From: Myxococcales bacterium
GTDB taxonomy: Bacteria > Myxococcota_A > Polyangia > Haliangiales > J016
NCBI GenBank assembly: GCA_014238595.1
Contig: JABAAV010000053.1
Span: 1-10,265, forward strand
Length of the DNA stretch: 10,265 nucleotides
Reading direction: 5' to 3'
Part shown: piece by piece, positions 1 to 7,378 of the stretch
How the letters are laid out: each line of letters starts with the position of its first letter
Numbering within the stretch: the stretch's first letter is position 1
Translations under genes and position numbers: made by a program
The notes under the pieces: generated by a model
Database searches by the model: none
Told to the model about the DNA's origin: nothing
What the model saw: the letters and a program-made list of their open reading frames with translations, nothing else

Positions 1-1311
1 CTGTATGGTTCTATTGTTTTTCAAGACAATGATTCTATAGAGCTAAATTCAAACCATTTGCAACGAACCATTTCTTTCAATACAGGCAAAGCAAATTTCA
101 ATGGTCAGACTTTAACACTGTCAAACGTTCAAGGTGCTATTAACAAAACAGGTGTTTTAAAAGATCTAACAGGAACTATGCTGTTTCAACAATGGGATTT
201 GACCAGTATAGATTTGTCGCTTTCAGCTCTGAATGTAACATTAGACAAAACAAACACATTCACATTCAATGTAAATATTCCTACATTACGCATTACAGGT
301 AAAAATTTAACAAACAAAACTCCATCTCTTGATCTTACAGGAAAAATTAACATTCTTCATGGGCGTTACACACAACCTTACAACATTGTATTAGAAGCTT
401 TACAATCAGATACATCATTTGTTGCGTATGATTCCGTTTACAAAAACAACCCTATCCTGAAGAACATGACACTCAATCTCAGCATCAATGCTGGCAATGA
501 TTTGTCTGTTGACAACAACCTCGCCCAAATTTCATTAGGTGGAAATGTCACTTTGACTGACAAATTATTCTCTCCTAAGATCGATGGAGAGATATTCATC
601 AATCAAGGAAAGTTTTCATTCACAGGGATACGATCTGAATTCACTCGGATTAACGGTGATATATATTTTTCAAAACTTCAATCTTTTCCTGAAAAAACAC
701 CGATCATCAATGTAACTGGAGAAAGTGATTTCATTGATGGACATGGGCAATTACATGTTGTTGTATTGGAACTGACAGGAACATTAAAAAATCTCAATAT
801 CAACCTTTTTACGAAAAACACAAATCTAAACAAAACAGAAACAATCGTGTTAATCACATCAGGCACACATGAGCAACGTGAACGTCGTGAACGATTTTAT
901 GACATTAGCACAGAAAACAATTTCAACAGATTATTCGACCGAACAACAGCCACTCCTCAAGAAGGCAATTTTGGAACACTGGAACAAGTGACAAAAGACA
1001 TTGCTGGAGATATTCTTTCTTTATATCTTGCCGATCCCATTAGTAATAGCATAGGCATCGATATTCTTCGGATCGAATTAGGCACTACAGCGCATATTTA
1101 TGCTCAGAAAAAACTAAGCAACAAGACCATTCTTACCAGTGAACTTGAAAGGACTTTTCAGGGGTATACAATTAGCGTTCGGGGTGAACATAAGCTAGGA
1201 GAATCTTTTTCTTTAGAAAGTGAATACTTAGCCAGAGAATTCACAGAAGACATTGGTCGAGACATTAACAGTCTTCGTTTTAAGTTTTCAATTCATTCAA
1301 TAAGCCAATGA
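1..1311 (+). CDS. tamB: TamB-like translocation/assembly module protein, C-terminal part (5' end outside window)
   Basis: The frame is open from base 1, so this is the last 436 residues of a longer gene; family members usually run to about 1000-1500 residues. The visible part alternates short amphipathic beta strands with polar turns, the pattern of the TamB (DUF490) beta-taco, a hydrophobic groove spanning the periplasm. Typical C-terminal TamB elements are a repeated 'GxIxxxxGxFxFxG' stretch (DGEIFINQGKFSFTGIR, about residues 195-211) and then an 'INVTGESD...LTGTLKNLNINLF' stretch followed by 'TETIVLITSG', matching the usual 'GTLxxPxxxLxSxPxLxxxxILxLLxxG'. The last 80 residues are again beta-rich. 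It overlaps the BamA/TamA-like gene by four bases (ATGA), so the two are probably translationally coupled. TamB family proteins are implicated in phospholipid transport to, and protein assembly in, the outer membrane. The family call is firm; the exact cargo is not known. Confidence 0.88.
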   Translation: MYGSIVFQDNDSIELNSNHLQRTISFNTGKANFNGQTLTLSNVQGAINKTGVLKDLTGTMLFQQWDLTSIDLSLSALNVTLDKTNTFTFNVNIPTLRITGKNLTNKTPSLDLTGKINILHGRYTQPYNIVLEALQSDTSFVAYDSVYKNNPILKNMTLNLSINAGNDLSVDNNLAQISLGGNVTLTDKLFSPKIDGEIFINQGKFSFTGIRSEFTRINGDIYFSKLQSFPEKTPIINVTGESDFIDGHGQLHVVVLELTGTLKNLNINLFTKNTNLNKTETIVLITSGTHEQRERRERFYDISTENNFNRLFDRTTATPQEGNFGTLEQVTKDIAGDILSLYLADPISNSIGIDILRIELGTTAHIYAQKKLSNKTILTSELERTFQGYTISVRGEHKLGESFSLESEYLAREFTEDIGRDINSLRFKFSIHSISQ

Positions 1312-4300
1312 AACAACTATTCTTTGTGTTCTTATCGTTGTTCTTTTTGCAACTACCCTCTTTATATGCTCAATCTAATGTTGTTCCAAAAAACCTTGCT
1401 CAACCCATAGAAGATTCTTCCACTGTCATCATCAAGTATGACATCAAAGGCATTCCATACCCTTCTGATTCTTTAAACAGCATCAGCAAGTCCTTAAATC
1501 ATATAGTTCCTTTGGGATCGCCTTGGAACATACAAAATAAAGAACTCATTGAATCCTCATTACGATACAAGCTTCTGTATGACATCGTGATCTCTGAACG
1601 AAGCCACAACAATGAAACAATAGTTTTTATTTCTCTCCAACCATCAATTGTCATTCAAAACATCGAAATACATATAAACAACACTCAAAAAATGATTGGA
1701 TCTACACGAGGAAAATTGATTTTCAGAAATCAAGATTCCATTGAAGAGATATTTTCAGATGCCATCTTGGAACGAGACATTAACAACAGCACAGGCCTAC
1801 ATGTTAACAGCTTTCTGCCCCAAAGCCTTAAACAACGAAACAGTCTTTTGATACAGAGAAAACAAAGACTGTTAAGCCACTTTCACAGCGAAGGCTTCTT
1901 TGATGCAAGGGCTTCAATACTTCATTCAGTAGACAAACATTATAAAGCATCTATAACAATCATCATCAATCCTGGTCGTCCTTATTATTTCAACAACATT
2001 GTCATCAAGGGGAACAAAAGCATCTCATCACAACAAATAAGATCGTTGTTTGCTCACAAAGCATTAGGTTTTTTCACATTGAGGTTTCGAGAAAAACATC
2101 TCAAACAAAGCATTGCTGAAATAAAAAAACTATATCAAGACAACAACCTTCCTGAAGTCATTATCAAAACTGACTATAACGAAACAAACATCAATCGAGA
2201 CACAAAAAAAATCAACATTGTTGTATTTGTCACAGAAAAATCAAACTACAACATCGTCATTCAAGGGAACAAAAAAATCGAAGATAATGAAATATTGTCA
2301 CTCTTAACATTGCGAAAACAAAACATGCCGAGCAAGTTTGAAATCGAACGTTCTTCAAAAAAAATCAAACGCTATTATCGAGACAAAAGATATCTTAATG
2401 CAGTTGTATCTTGGGATAGAAACAAAACCACACAACAAAACTCTACCATTGAACAAGTTGTTTTTTCCATTGATGAAGGCCCACTGTTCCATGTCAACAA
2501 AATACAGTTTTATGGAAACAAGACATTCTCTCAGCAATCAATCGAATCAATGATCAATGCAAACATCAAACAACAATTTAACAATAAATCAACAACTTTA
2601 AAAACACAACTTGTCGAAACAGCACAAAAAATCACGGAGGCATACCACATAAAAGGGTTTGCAGATGTCAAGATTACTTACAAAACTGAAATGGTCGAAG
2701 ACGTTTCTGATGGTATCAATGTGAACTTTAACATTGATGAAGGTATTGTTTCACATGTATCTGCTGTTTATATCAAATTCAAACAAGATTCTATTTATAC
2801 ACATCAAACACTACTTAAAAGACTCTCGTTATTCGCAACTAGAAAATATCAAAAAACTCTTTTGATTAAAGACAAATCAACCTTACAAAACTTCTATTTG
2901 GATCGAGGATATCCTCACATAAAAATTAATTCGTTTATTGAAAAATCCACATCAAACAAAGGCGCTATCATCGTCACACACGAAATTGATCGAGGGATAT
3001 TCGTACAAATTGGAAATATATTTTTTCGAGGAAATTTTAAAACTAATCTATGGGTTCTCAAGGAATTGTTTTCTCTGAAATCTCAAGATGTATTTTCTTT
3101 AAAAAACATCAACAATGCACAATATACATTGCGATCTTCTGGGTTATTTAAACGAATCACATTGCAATTTATTGGATTAAAATCACAAAAACATAACCGT
3201 GTAGACATCATCGTTAATGTAGAAGAACGATTTAATTATGCAAGAGATTATACATTCAGTGCAGTGTTTGCGACAGATTATGGTTTTTTTAGTGATGCCG
3301 TTATCTCATGGCCCAATCTTTTTGGTGTTGGAATAGAAACAGAACTCAAAGCTCAACTTGGACAAAAAACAGAAATTTATGAAGCAAAAATCACACTGCC
3401 TACATGGCTCATTCGACAAACATTTAATCCATTTAATTTTCGAGTACAAGGTGTTGCTTTTTATTATGTTGAAGATACGCTTAAATTTGGAGAATTAAAA
3501 AATCAAGGATTCCAATTCATAGGCTCTCAACGTGGTACTATAGGAACATTTTGGGAAGATTATTCTGGCAATCTTTATTATAATTTCAAACTCCGCAATA
3601 GGAATTTAGACCTTATCCAAATCGCTGGTGTTGAAGATCAGCTTAAACAAGCACCTATTCCAACAATTACAGGAACACTAGGTGGAGAAATAGCTCTCGA
3701 ACGTCGTAGAGATAGCAAAGGCGCAATCAACCCTTTACTCCCTGTCCGTGGTTATTGGCTAAAAACGATTCTTGAATTTGCGGATCCATCTCTGTCATTT
3801 TATCGAGGGATTGATACGTTTATAAAATTTGGCTTAAGAGGACAACATCTTTTTGTTATTGGACAAGATATAACTATTGCCAACAGTGTTCGATATGATC
3901 ACGGGATTCCACTTCATGGTGCGACAATCTTACCCGAAGTCGAGCGTTTTTTTGGAGGCGGTGACAATACTGTTCGTGGACTGAAACAAGACCATTTATT
4001 AACAAAAATCATTGAAACACCTCTGGCATTTACTAATGGCGCCACTCAACTTTCGATTCGCCCTGAAGGGGGTAATATCCGATTCATTCATAATTTCGAT
4101 GTTCAGTTTAAAATCATTGATAGTCTTCCATGGATTAGCAATGTACTGTCAACGGCATTATCATCGGGATTCTTTGTTGACACAGGATTTATCACAAATA
4201 ACTTTCTGTTGTTAAACTTATCCGACATCAGATATTCAACAGGATTATCTTCAAGATTAACCACTGATTTTTTTGCCGTCTCTTTCGAGTGGGGAATACC

Positions 4301-4367
4301 CATCAATCCAAAAATAGGAGATGATCCCAGAGGAAGGTTTCATCTTAATCTTGGGTTTTTATACTAA
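1308..4367 (+). CDS. BamA/TamA-family outer-membrane protein assembly factor with about seven POTRA-like modules
   Basis: This is a 1019-residue Omp85-superfamily protein. A clear signal peptide (MKQLFFVFLSLFFLQLPSLYA, cleavage near residue 21) sends it to the periplasm. Residues about 39-641 form repeated POTRA-like units, visible as 'V..I.I.GN' strands followed by helices and an 'I...I.EG' closing strand, for example near 225 (YYFNNIVIKGNK), 311 (YNIVIQGNK), 393 (LFHVNKIQFYGNK), 480 and 564. By eye I count about seven, against five in Escherichia coli BamA and three in TamA. Residues about 645-1019 are the 16-strand barrel, with the conserved loop-6 element FFGGGDNTVRGL (881-892, VRG(F/Y) in most relatives), FVDTG (956-960) and a final aromatic strand end (HLNLGFLY). 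There is no recognisable Shine-Dalgarno site; the start overlaps the tamB stop (ATGA), so translation is probably coupled. Whether it is the cell's main BamA or a dedicated TamB partner cannot be decided from the window. Confidence 0.92.
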   Translation: MKQLFFVFLSLFFLQLPSLYAQSNVVPKNLAQPIEDSSTVIIKYDIKGIPYPSDSLNSISKSLNHIVPLGSPWNIQNKELIESSLRYKLLYDIVISERSHNNETIVFISLQPSIVIQNIEIHINNTQKMIGSTRGKLIFRNQDSIEEIFSDAILERDINNSTGLHVNSFLPQSLKQRNSLLIQRKQRLLSHFHSEGFFDARASILHSVDKHYKASITIIINPGRPYYFNNIVIKGNKSISSQQIRSLFAHKALGFFTLRFREKHLKQSIAEIKKLYQDNNLPEVIIKTDYNETNINRDTKKINIVVFVTEKSNYNIVIQGNKKIEDNEILSLLTLRKQNMPSKFEIERSSKKIKRYYRDKRYLNAVVSWDRNKTTQQNSTIEQVVFSIDEGPLFHVNKIQFYGNKTFSQQSIESMINANIKQQFNNKSTTLKTQLVETAQKITEAYHIKGFADVKITYKTEMVEDVSDGINVNFNIDEGIVSHVSAVYIKFKQDSIYTHQTLLKRLSLFATRKYQKTLLIKDKSTLQNFYLDRGYPHIKINSFIEKSTSNKGAIIVTHEIDRGIFVQIGNIFFRGNFKTNLWVLKELFSLKSQDVFSLKNINNAQYTLRSSGLFKRITLQFIGLKSQKHNRVDIIVNVEERFNYARDYTFSAVFATDYGFFSDAVISWPNLFGVGIETELKAQLGQKTEIYEAKITLPTWLIRQTFNPFNFRVQGVAFYYVEDTLKFGELKNQGFQFIGSQRGTIGTFWEDYSGNLYYNFKLRNRNLDLIQIAGVEDQLKQAPIPTITGTLGGEIALERRRDSKGAINPLLPVRGYWLKTILEFADPSLSFYRGIDTFIKFGLRGQHLFVIGQDITIANSVRYDHGIPLHGATILPEVERFFGGGDNTVRGLKQDHLLTKIIETPLAFTNGATQLSIRPEGGNIRFIHNFDVQFKIIDSLPWISNVLSTALSSGFFVDTGFITNNFLLLNLSDIRYSTGLSSRLTTDFFAVSFEWGIPINPKIGDDPRGRFHLNLGFLY

Positions 4368-4392
4368 AAAGATAGATTTATTTCTTTTTTTT
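4366..4392. terminator. possible A/T-rich bidirectional terminator between convergent genes
   Basis: Directly after the BamA-like stop codon a nine-base stem can form (AAAAAGATA at 4366-4374 with TATTTCTTTTT read from 4380 to 4389 on the other arm, one mismatch, loop of about six) and runs into T residues up to 4392. On the minus strand the same hairpin ends in a T5 run. The stem has only one G:C pair, so it is weak, but it lies where two converging genes end. It overlaps the stop region of the small basic gene. Confidence 0.3.
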
Positions 4393-4494
4393 AGGTGCTG
4401 CCGACTTCACTAAACGTTTGTTTCTAATCTTATGCTTCAAACGACGTTTGCGTTGTTTCATCTTTGCAGAAATTCGATTATCACCACGACCCAT
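4378..4494 (-). CDS. small, highly basic 38-residue protein (MGRGD start), candidate ribosome-associated protein
   Basis: Reading the minus strand from ATG at 4494 to TAA at 4378 gives 38 codons. The product starts MGRGDNRISAKMKQRKRRLK and ends in AAPKKKK; about half of the residues are Lys or Arg, with one Asp as the only acidic residue. No signal peptide or membrane segment is present. The MGRGD(x)R start resembles the N-terminus of the small ribosomal protein bTHX, and the central Lys/Arg helix resembles tiny mitochondrial-type COX24/bS22 ribosomal proteins, but the 'RRGKIxxGSYG' core of bTHX is absent, so the assignment is only an inference. It lies 57 bases downstream of ygfZ on the same strand and ends 10 bases from the converging BamA-like gene. 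There is no strong Shine-Dalgarno site, and a candidate promoter sits just upstream. The very biased composition and the start codon in an otherwise empty gap support a real gene; a chance ORF of this length is possible. Confidence 0.68.
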   Translation of the reverse strand: MGRGDNRISAKMKQRKRRLKHKIRNKRLVKSAAPKKKK

Positions 4495-4503
4495 AACAAC
4501 CCG

Positions 4504-4532
4504 ATTCTCTGTCAAGTAGTGCTGGTTGTCAA
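4504..4532 (-). promoter_or_regulatory. candidate sigma70-type promoter for the small basic protein gene
   Basis: On the minus strand a perfect -35 box TTGACA (4532-4527) is followed, after exactly 17 bases, by GAGAAT (4509-4504), four of six matches to TATAAT. A second TTGACA lies at 4515-4510, just before the -10. Transcription would start around 4497, only a few bases before the ATG at 4494, giving a nearly leaderless message. The weak -10 makes this tentative; the gene may instead be co-transcribed with ygfZ. Confidence 0.35.
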
Positions 4533-4551
4533 TACAATAGCTTAAGAATCA

Positions 4552-5325
4552 TCAAGACCAAGGTAATTGGGTTACCTGTGCTGTTTCTCCATCAACCATC
4601 ACTGTACTGCCATCATGGGCAACACTTCGATGTAGAGATGCCAAAGCAATCATGTCACCATGAGATGAGCGAGCTGTCGAAGTAATTGTTCCGACAACTT
4701 TGTTATCTTGGTCGTGAACTGTTTGTTGAGAAACAAATGGTTTCGTTTTTCGACAAAGTCCCATGATTTGTTTTGTTGCCTGTCCTCGTGCGTGAACACG
4801 TGCTATTGGTTCTTGCCCGATATAGCATCCTTTACTGTAATCGATACATTCCTGTAATCGACTCTCAAATGGGAAATTGTCTTCTGTAACATCAATACCA
4901 TAGTTAAGAATACCTGCCTTAATACGATGCCATTCAATGTCAGCAATAGAAGCTTTCGGATCAGGACATTCACCTTCAATAGGCTTTGCCAACCAAAGAT
5001 CTTCGTTCTCATTCAAAATTCTATACATAGGCTGCTCTGCCATGACAAAAGAAACATCATCGACAATTGCATATTTTTCAAAGAATGCTTTCGTTTTCTC
5101 TCCCAAAACAGGTTCACAAAACACAGAAAAACAATCTGCATCATTAATGATATCTATAATCGAAATAACTCTTCCTTTGACATTGAGCATAGCAGACTTA
5201 ATCCAATCACCTTCGCCTAATTTGGCAACATCGGCAGTACAAAGGCCTTGCAAAAACCTCACACGGTCACTGCCTGTGATACGAATACATGACCAATCTG
5301 ATTGATCGATATATAATTGACTCAT
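4552..5325 (-). CDS. ygfZ: YgfZ/GcvT-family folate-binding protein (Fe-S cluster maintenance, tRNA modification)
   Basis: The 257-residue product has the three-part fold layout of the GcvT/YgfZ family. The signature KGCYIGQEP lies at residues 165-173 with the conserved Cys167; the N-terminal part has the RVRFLQGLCTADV element (21-33), and 'RIKAGILNYGIDVTEDNFPFE' (134-154) matches the 'RI.aGiP..G.d.....P.E' region. YgfZ is a cytoplasmic folate-dependent protein that supports the activity of some Fe-S enzymes such as the tRNA methylthiotransferase MiaB; the Cys of the signature is needed in characterised members. It is somewhat shorter than E. coli YgfZ (about 325 residues), as is common in other phyla. 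The start at 5325 is fixed by a strong GGAGG four bases upstream. The gene is divergent from the lipoprotein-mod operon and is followed by the small basic gene. It could be confused with aminomethyltransferase GcvT, but GcvT is longer and lacks KGCYxGQE. Confidence 0.93.
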   Translation of the reverse strand: MSQLYIDQSDWSCIRITGSDRVRFLQGLCTADVAKLGEGDWIKSAMLNVKGRVISIIDIINDADCFSVFCEPVLGEKTKAFFEKYAIVDDVSFVMAEQPMYRILNENEDLWLAKPIEGECPDPKASIADIEWHRIKAGILNYGIDVTEDNFPFESRLQECIDYSKGCYIGQEPIARVHARGQATKQIMGLCRKTKPFVSQQTVHDQDNKVVGTITSTARSSHGDMIALASLHRSVAHDGSTVMVDGETAQVTQLPWS

Positions 5326-5346
5326 ATTTCCTCCATTAAGTATACA
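5317..5346 (+). promoter_or_regulatory. candidate sigma70-type promoter of the lipoprotein-modABC operon
   Basis: TTGACT (5317-5322, five of six matches to TTGACA) is followed after 18 bases by TATACA (5341-5346), part of the run TATACAAT. TACAAT at 5343-5348 is an alternative -10 with five of six matches but a 20-base spacer. Transcription would begin near 5353-5355. The -35 box lies inside the first codons of ygfZ, so rightward transcription and ygfZ expression may interfere. No inverted repeat that looks like a ModE operator is visible nearby. Confidence 0.5.
5330..5334 (-). promoter_or_regulatory. Shine-Dalgarno site GGAGG of ygfZ
   Basis: The minus strand reads GGAGGAAATATG, placing a full GGAGG core four bases before the ATG at 5325. 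It is one of the two clear ribosome binding sites in the window and fixes the ygfZ start. It lies between the -35 and -10 boxes of the rightward promoter, so the two signals share the same DNA. Confidence 0.75.
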
Positions 5347-5379
5347 ATAATAAAAGTGTCTTCTGATACAATCTCACTC

Positions 5380-6663
5380 ATGTGTTGGATTCATTACATT
5401 GCATTATCTGCTTTGATCATGATTGTAGGATGCGATGATCCTACACCAGACTATGACACATTTCCTATTAACATCAACACACATTGGGGCGGTGCTGTAC
5501 TGACTGCAACAACAAATGAATATTCGTTCGCTTTTCCTATGCTCATTGACACAGCAACACCGATCAGTGTCATAGACAGTATTGCAATCAATGCAAACAC
5601 GATGTCACAACCTTATACTGGAGCTCCTGAATATACATTGTATTCTACAGATATTACGCTCCGTTCAGCCTGCCATGGAAATTCAATCACAGCATGTGTA
5701 GATGAAACAGATCGTGCATTGTTTCCGAACACTCAAGTTTTTGATCTGCACCCATGTGCTGACATCAATGGAATTCCTTGCGTACTTGGAACGGATCATA
5801 ACAACTTGGGATTTGGAGGTATCTTTGGATCCAACGCATTACAACTTGTCTCAACAAGGTTTTTACTTAATAAAGAAACTCCTCAAATTCAATTTTTTCC
5901 ATATCTTCTTGGTGATAACACACAACAATGTTCATCAAACAAAGCTGTAATCGATATGACGCTCTCTCAATCCAGTATGATTTCTGTTTATAATCATTCT
6001 GTCGATATTGATCCTAAAAATATAGCGATCTTTACATGCATGGGAATGAACCATTTGGACACAACAACACCCAGTGGAACCGATTTTTTGCTTATATTAT
6101 CTACAGGGATTGGCACAACTATTCTTTCAAGAACAGCCTATGAAAAATATGCGGCTCAACACAACACCTTACCCATATCTCAACTTCCTCTAACAAATTT
6201 TCATTTCCCTTCAGGCACTGTTCATACACACACAACCACCATTCCTACGATGGCATTGATCAATCGCAAAACGATTTCAGTGTCCCCCTGTGAAGAATGG
6301 CGTATTGCTGCAACAAGTGGGACATGTTTATCACAGGATACTTGCGCTTGTCCTGGAGAAGAAACGGTCTGTGAAACCACTGCCGCTGTGACATTAACAC
6401 CAACCGATGAAATACAGATTGCTATTCTCCCCGATGCACATAGAATATTTCAAAGTTTTTACAACGACCCTGATCATAACTTGCCTCAAATCAATGGTAT
6501 CCTTGGGTTGGCTGCATTAAACAATTTAGATTTTAATATTGATTATCCAAACGAACGTTTAGTAATACAGTGTTTAGCGCGCTCTAATGAGTGTATACAT
6601 TATCCCGAAATATCTAATCCATCGGGAACTTCTCTCAATGAAAAATGTCTTAATGACAATTAG
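5380..6663 (+). CDS. Cys-rich lipoprotein with a two-lobed aspartic-protease-like pattern, unrecognised
   Basis: A 427-residue product from ATG 5380. The in-frame TTG at 5317 lies on the -35 box, so it is unlikely to be the start; GTG 5356 would be almost leaderless. No good Shine-Dalgarno site decides it. Residues 1-17 are a hydrophobic signal ending in the lipobox IVG-C18, so the protein is probably lipid-anchored, though the n-region lacks Lys or Arg. Two similar halves follow. Each has a hydrophobic strand ending in an acidic or hydroxyl-Thr-Gly/Ala turn: LIDTATPISVID (D57) and LILSTGIGTTILS (S241). Each closes with a 'G-I-(F/L)-G' strand: GGIFGSNALQL (146-156) and NGILGLAALNNL (372-383). 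This is the pattern of pepsin-like folds, but the second Asp is Ser and the first Gly is Ala, so it may be inactive. About fifteen Cys (for example 304-331) suggest disulfides. It overlaps modA by 26 bases. I do not recognise the exact family; the fold call is inference. Confidence 0.72.
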   Translation: MCWIHYIALSALIMIVGCDDPTPDYDTFPININTHWGGAVLTATTNEYSFAFPMLIDTATPISVIDSIAINANTMSQPYTGAPEYTLYSTDITLRSACHGNSITACVDETDRALFPNTQVFDLHPCADINGIPCVLGTDHNNLGFGGIFGSNALQLVSTRFLLNKETPQIQFFPYLLGDNTQQCSSNKAVIDMTLSQSSMISVYNHSVDIDPKNIAIFTCMGMNHLDTTTPSGTDFLLILSTGIGTTILSRTAYEKYAAQHNTLPISQLPLTNFHFPSGTVHTHTTTIPTMALINRKTISVSPCEEWRIAATSGTCLSQDTCACPGEETVCETTAAVTLTPTDEIQIAILPDAHRIFQSFYNDPDHNLPQINGILGLAALNNLDFNIDYPNERLVIQCLARSNECIHYPEISNPSGTSLNEKCLNDN

Positions 6664-7378
6664 TTTTTTGCTTCTCGTTACATTCGCAAGCTGTCAAAAA
6701 TCACCCTCTAATCCATTACAAATTGCAGTTGCATCCAGTGTTTCTGTTGCTGTCAACGATCTTAAGAAAGATTTTTCAAAACAAACAGGCATTGAAATTT
6801 CTATTATCACAGGAGCATCAGGTCAACTTGCAGCACAAATTGAACAAGGAGCTTCATTTGACATATTTATGTCTGCTGATGAAAGCTATGCCGATTCACT
6901 CATTGATCAAAACCTTGCTATTAACAAATACATCTATGGCAAAGGAACCTTGGTTTTGATTACATCAAAATTGAATGTTGATTCAGTCAAAGATATCCCC
7001 TCATCTAATATCCGATTTATTTCCATTGCAAATCCAAAACATGCTCCTTATGGTAAAGCTGCATATCAGCTGCTAACTCATTTAAATCTCTGGGAAACCA
7101 TTCGCAATCGAATTGTCTATGGTTCAAATGTTCGACAAACATTACAACATTTTCAAACAAAAAATGCTGATGCAGCATTTGTGTCACGTTCAATTTTATC
7201 TCACACAAATTACATCTCTATATCTGAACATCTGTATCCTGCCATTGTTCATGCAGCCGTCTTATGTAGCTTCAACAATCAAAAATCTCTTTTGTTTTTA
7301 AATTATCTGCGTTCTAAAAAAGCTAAAGACATTTTACAAACACATGGAATTTCCCCTTATCACAAGATTCTCCCATGA
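6638..7378 (+). CDS. modA: molybdate ABC transporter substrate-binding lipoprotein ModA
   Basis: The 246-residue product captures molybdate (or tungstate) outside the inner membrane and delivers it to ModB. Starting at ATG 6638 gives a clean lipoprotein signal, MKNVLMTISFLLLVTFAS-C19; an in-frame upstream ATG at 6587 would put 17 extra residues before it. ModA landmarks follow in order: 'IAVASSVSVAVNDL' (residues 29-42, oxyanion-binding loop 1), 'TGASGQLAAQIEQGASFDIFMSAD' (58-81, second loop), 'ANPKHAPYGKAAYQLL' (131-146) and 'GSNVRQTLQ' with 'NADAAFV' (162-182). Full length is normal for the family. A weak GGGA (around 6624-6627) is the only candidate ribosome site; the start lies 26 bases inside the lipoprotein gene, so translation is probably coupled. 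A lipid anchor is unusual for Gram-negative ModA, which is normally a soluble periplasmic protein. Molybdate versus tungstate preference cannot be read from the sequence. Confidence 0.95.
   Translation: MKNVLMTISFLLLVTFASCQKSPSNPLQIAVASSVSVAVNDLKKDFSKQTGIEISIITGASGQLAAQIEQGASFDIFMSADESYADSLIDQNLAINKYIYGKGTLVLITSKLNVDSVKDIPSSNIRFISIANPKHAPYGKAAYQLLTHLNLWETIRNRIVYGSNVRQTLQHFQTKNADAAFVSRSILSHTNYISISEHLYPAIVHAAVLCSFNNQKSLLFLNYLRSKKAKDILQTHGISPYHKILP

Noticed and set aside
2357..2364. A8 run in the BamA-like gene as a frameshift
   Set aside because: The frame is open through the run and the POTRA pattern continues on both sides.
4628..4640. 13-base word TCGATGTAGAGAT shared with 9667-9679
   Set aside because: Both copies encode Ser-Leu-His-Arg on the minus strand in ygfZ and aroA, so the match comes from shared coding content, not a repeat element.
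4927..5305. Open plus-strand frames of 97 and 122 codons inside ygfZ
   Set aside because: They are antisense shadows of a well-conserved ygfZ frame with no signal, ribosome site or recognisable motif.
5317..5379. Lipoprotein start at TTG 5317
   Set aside because: The codon coincides with the -35 box of the likely promoter, so it would not be on the transcript. It does supply two Lys residues before the signal, which keeps a little doubt.
6587..6637. Longer modA beginning at ATG 6587
   Set aside because: It would place 17 residues before a perfect lipoprotein signal and lie further inside the lipoprotein gene, so ATG 6638 is preferred.
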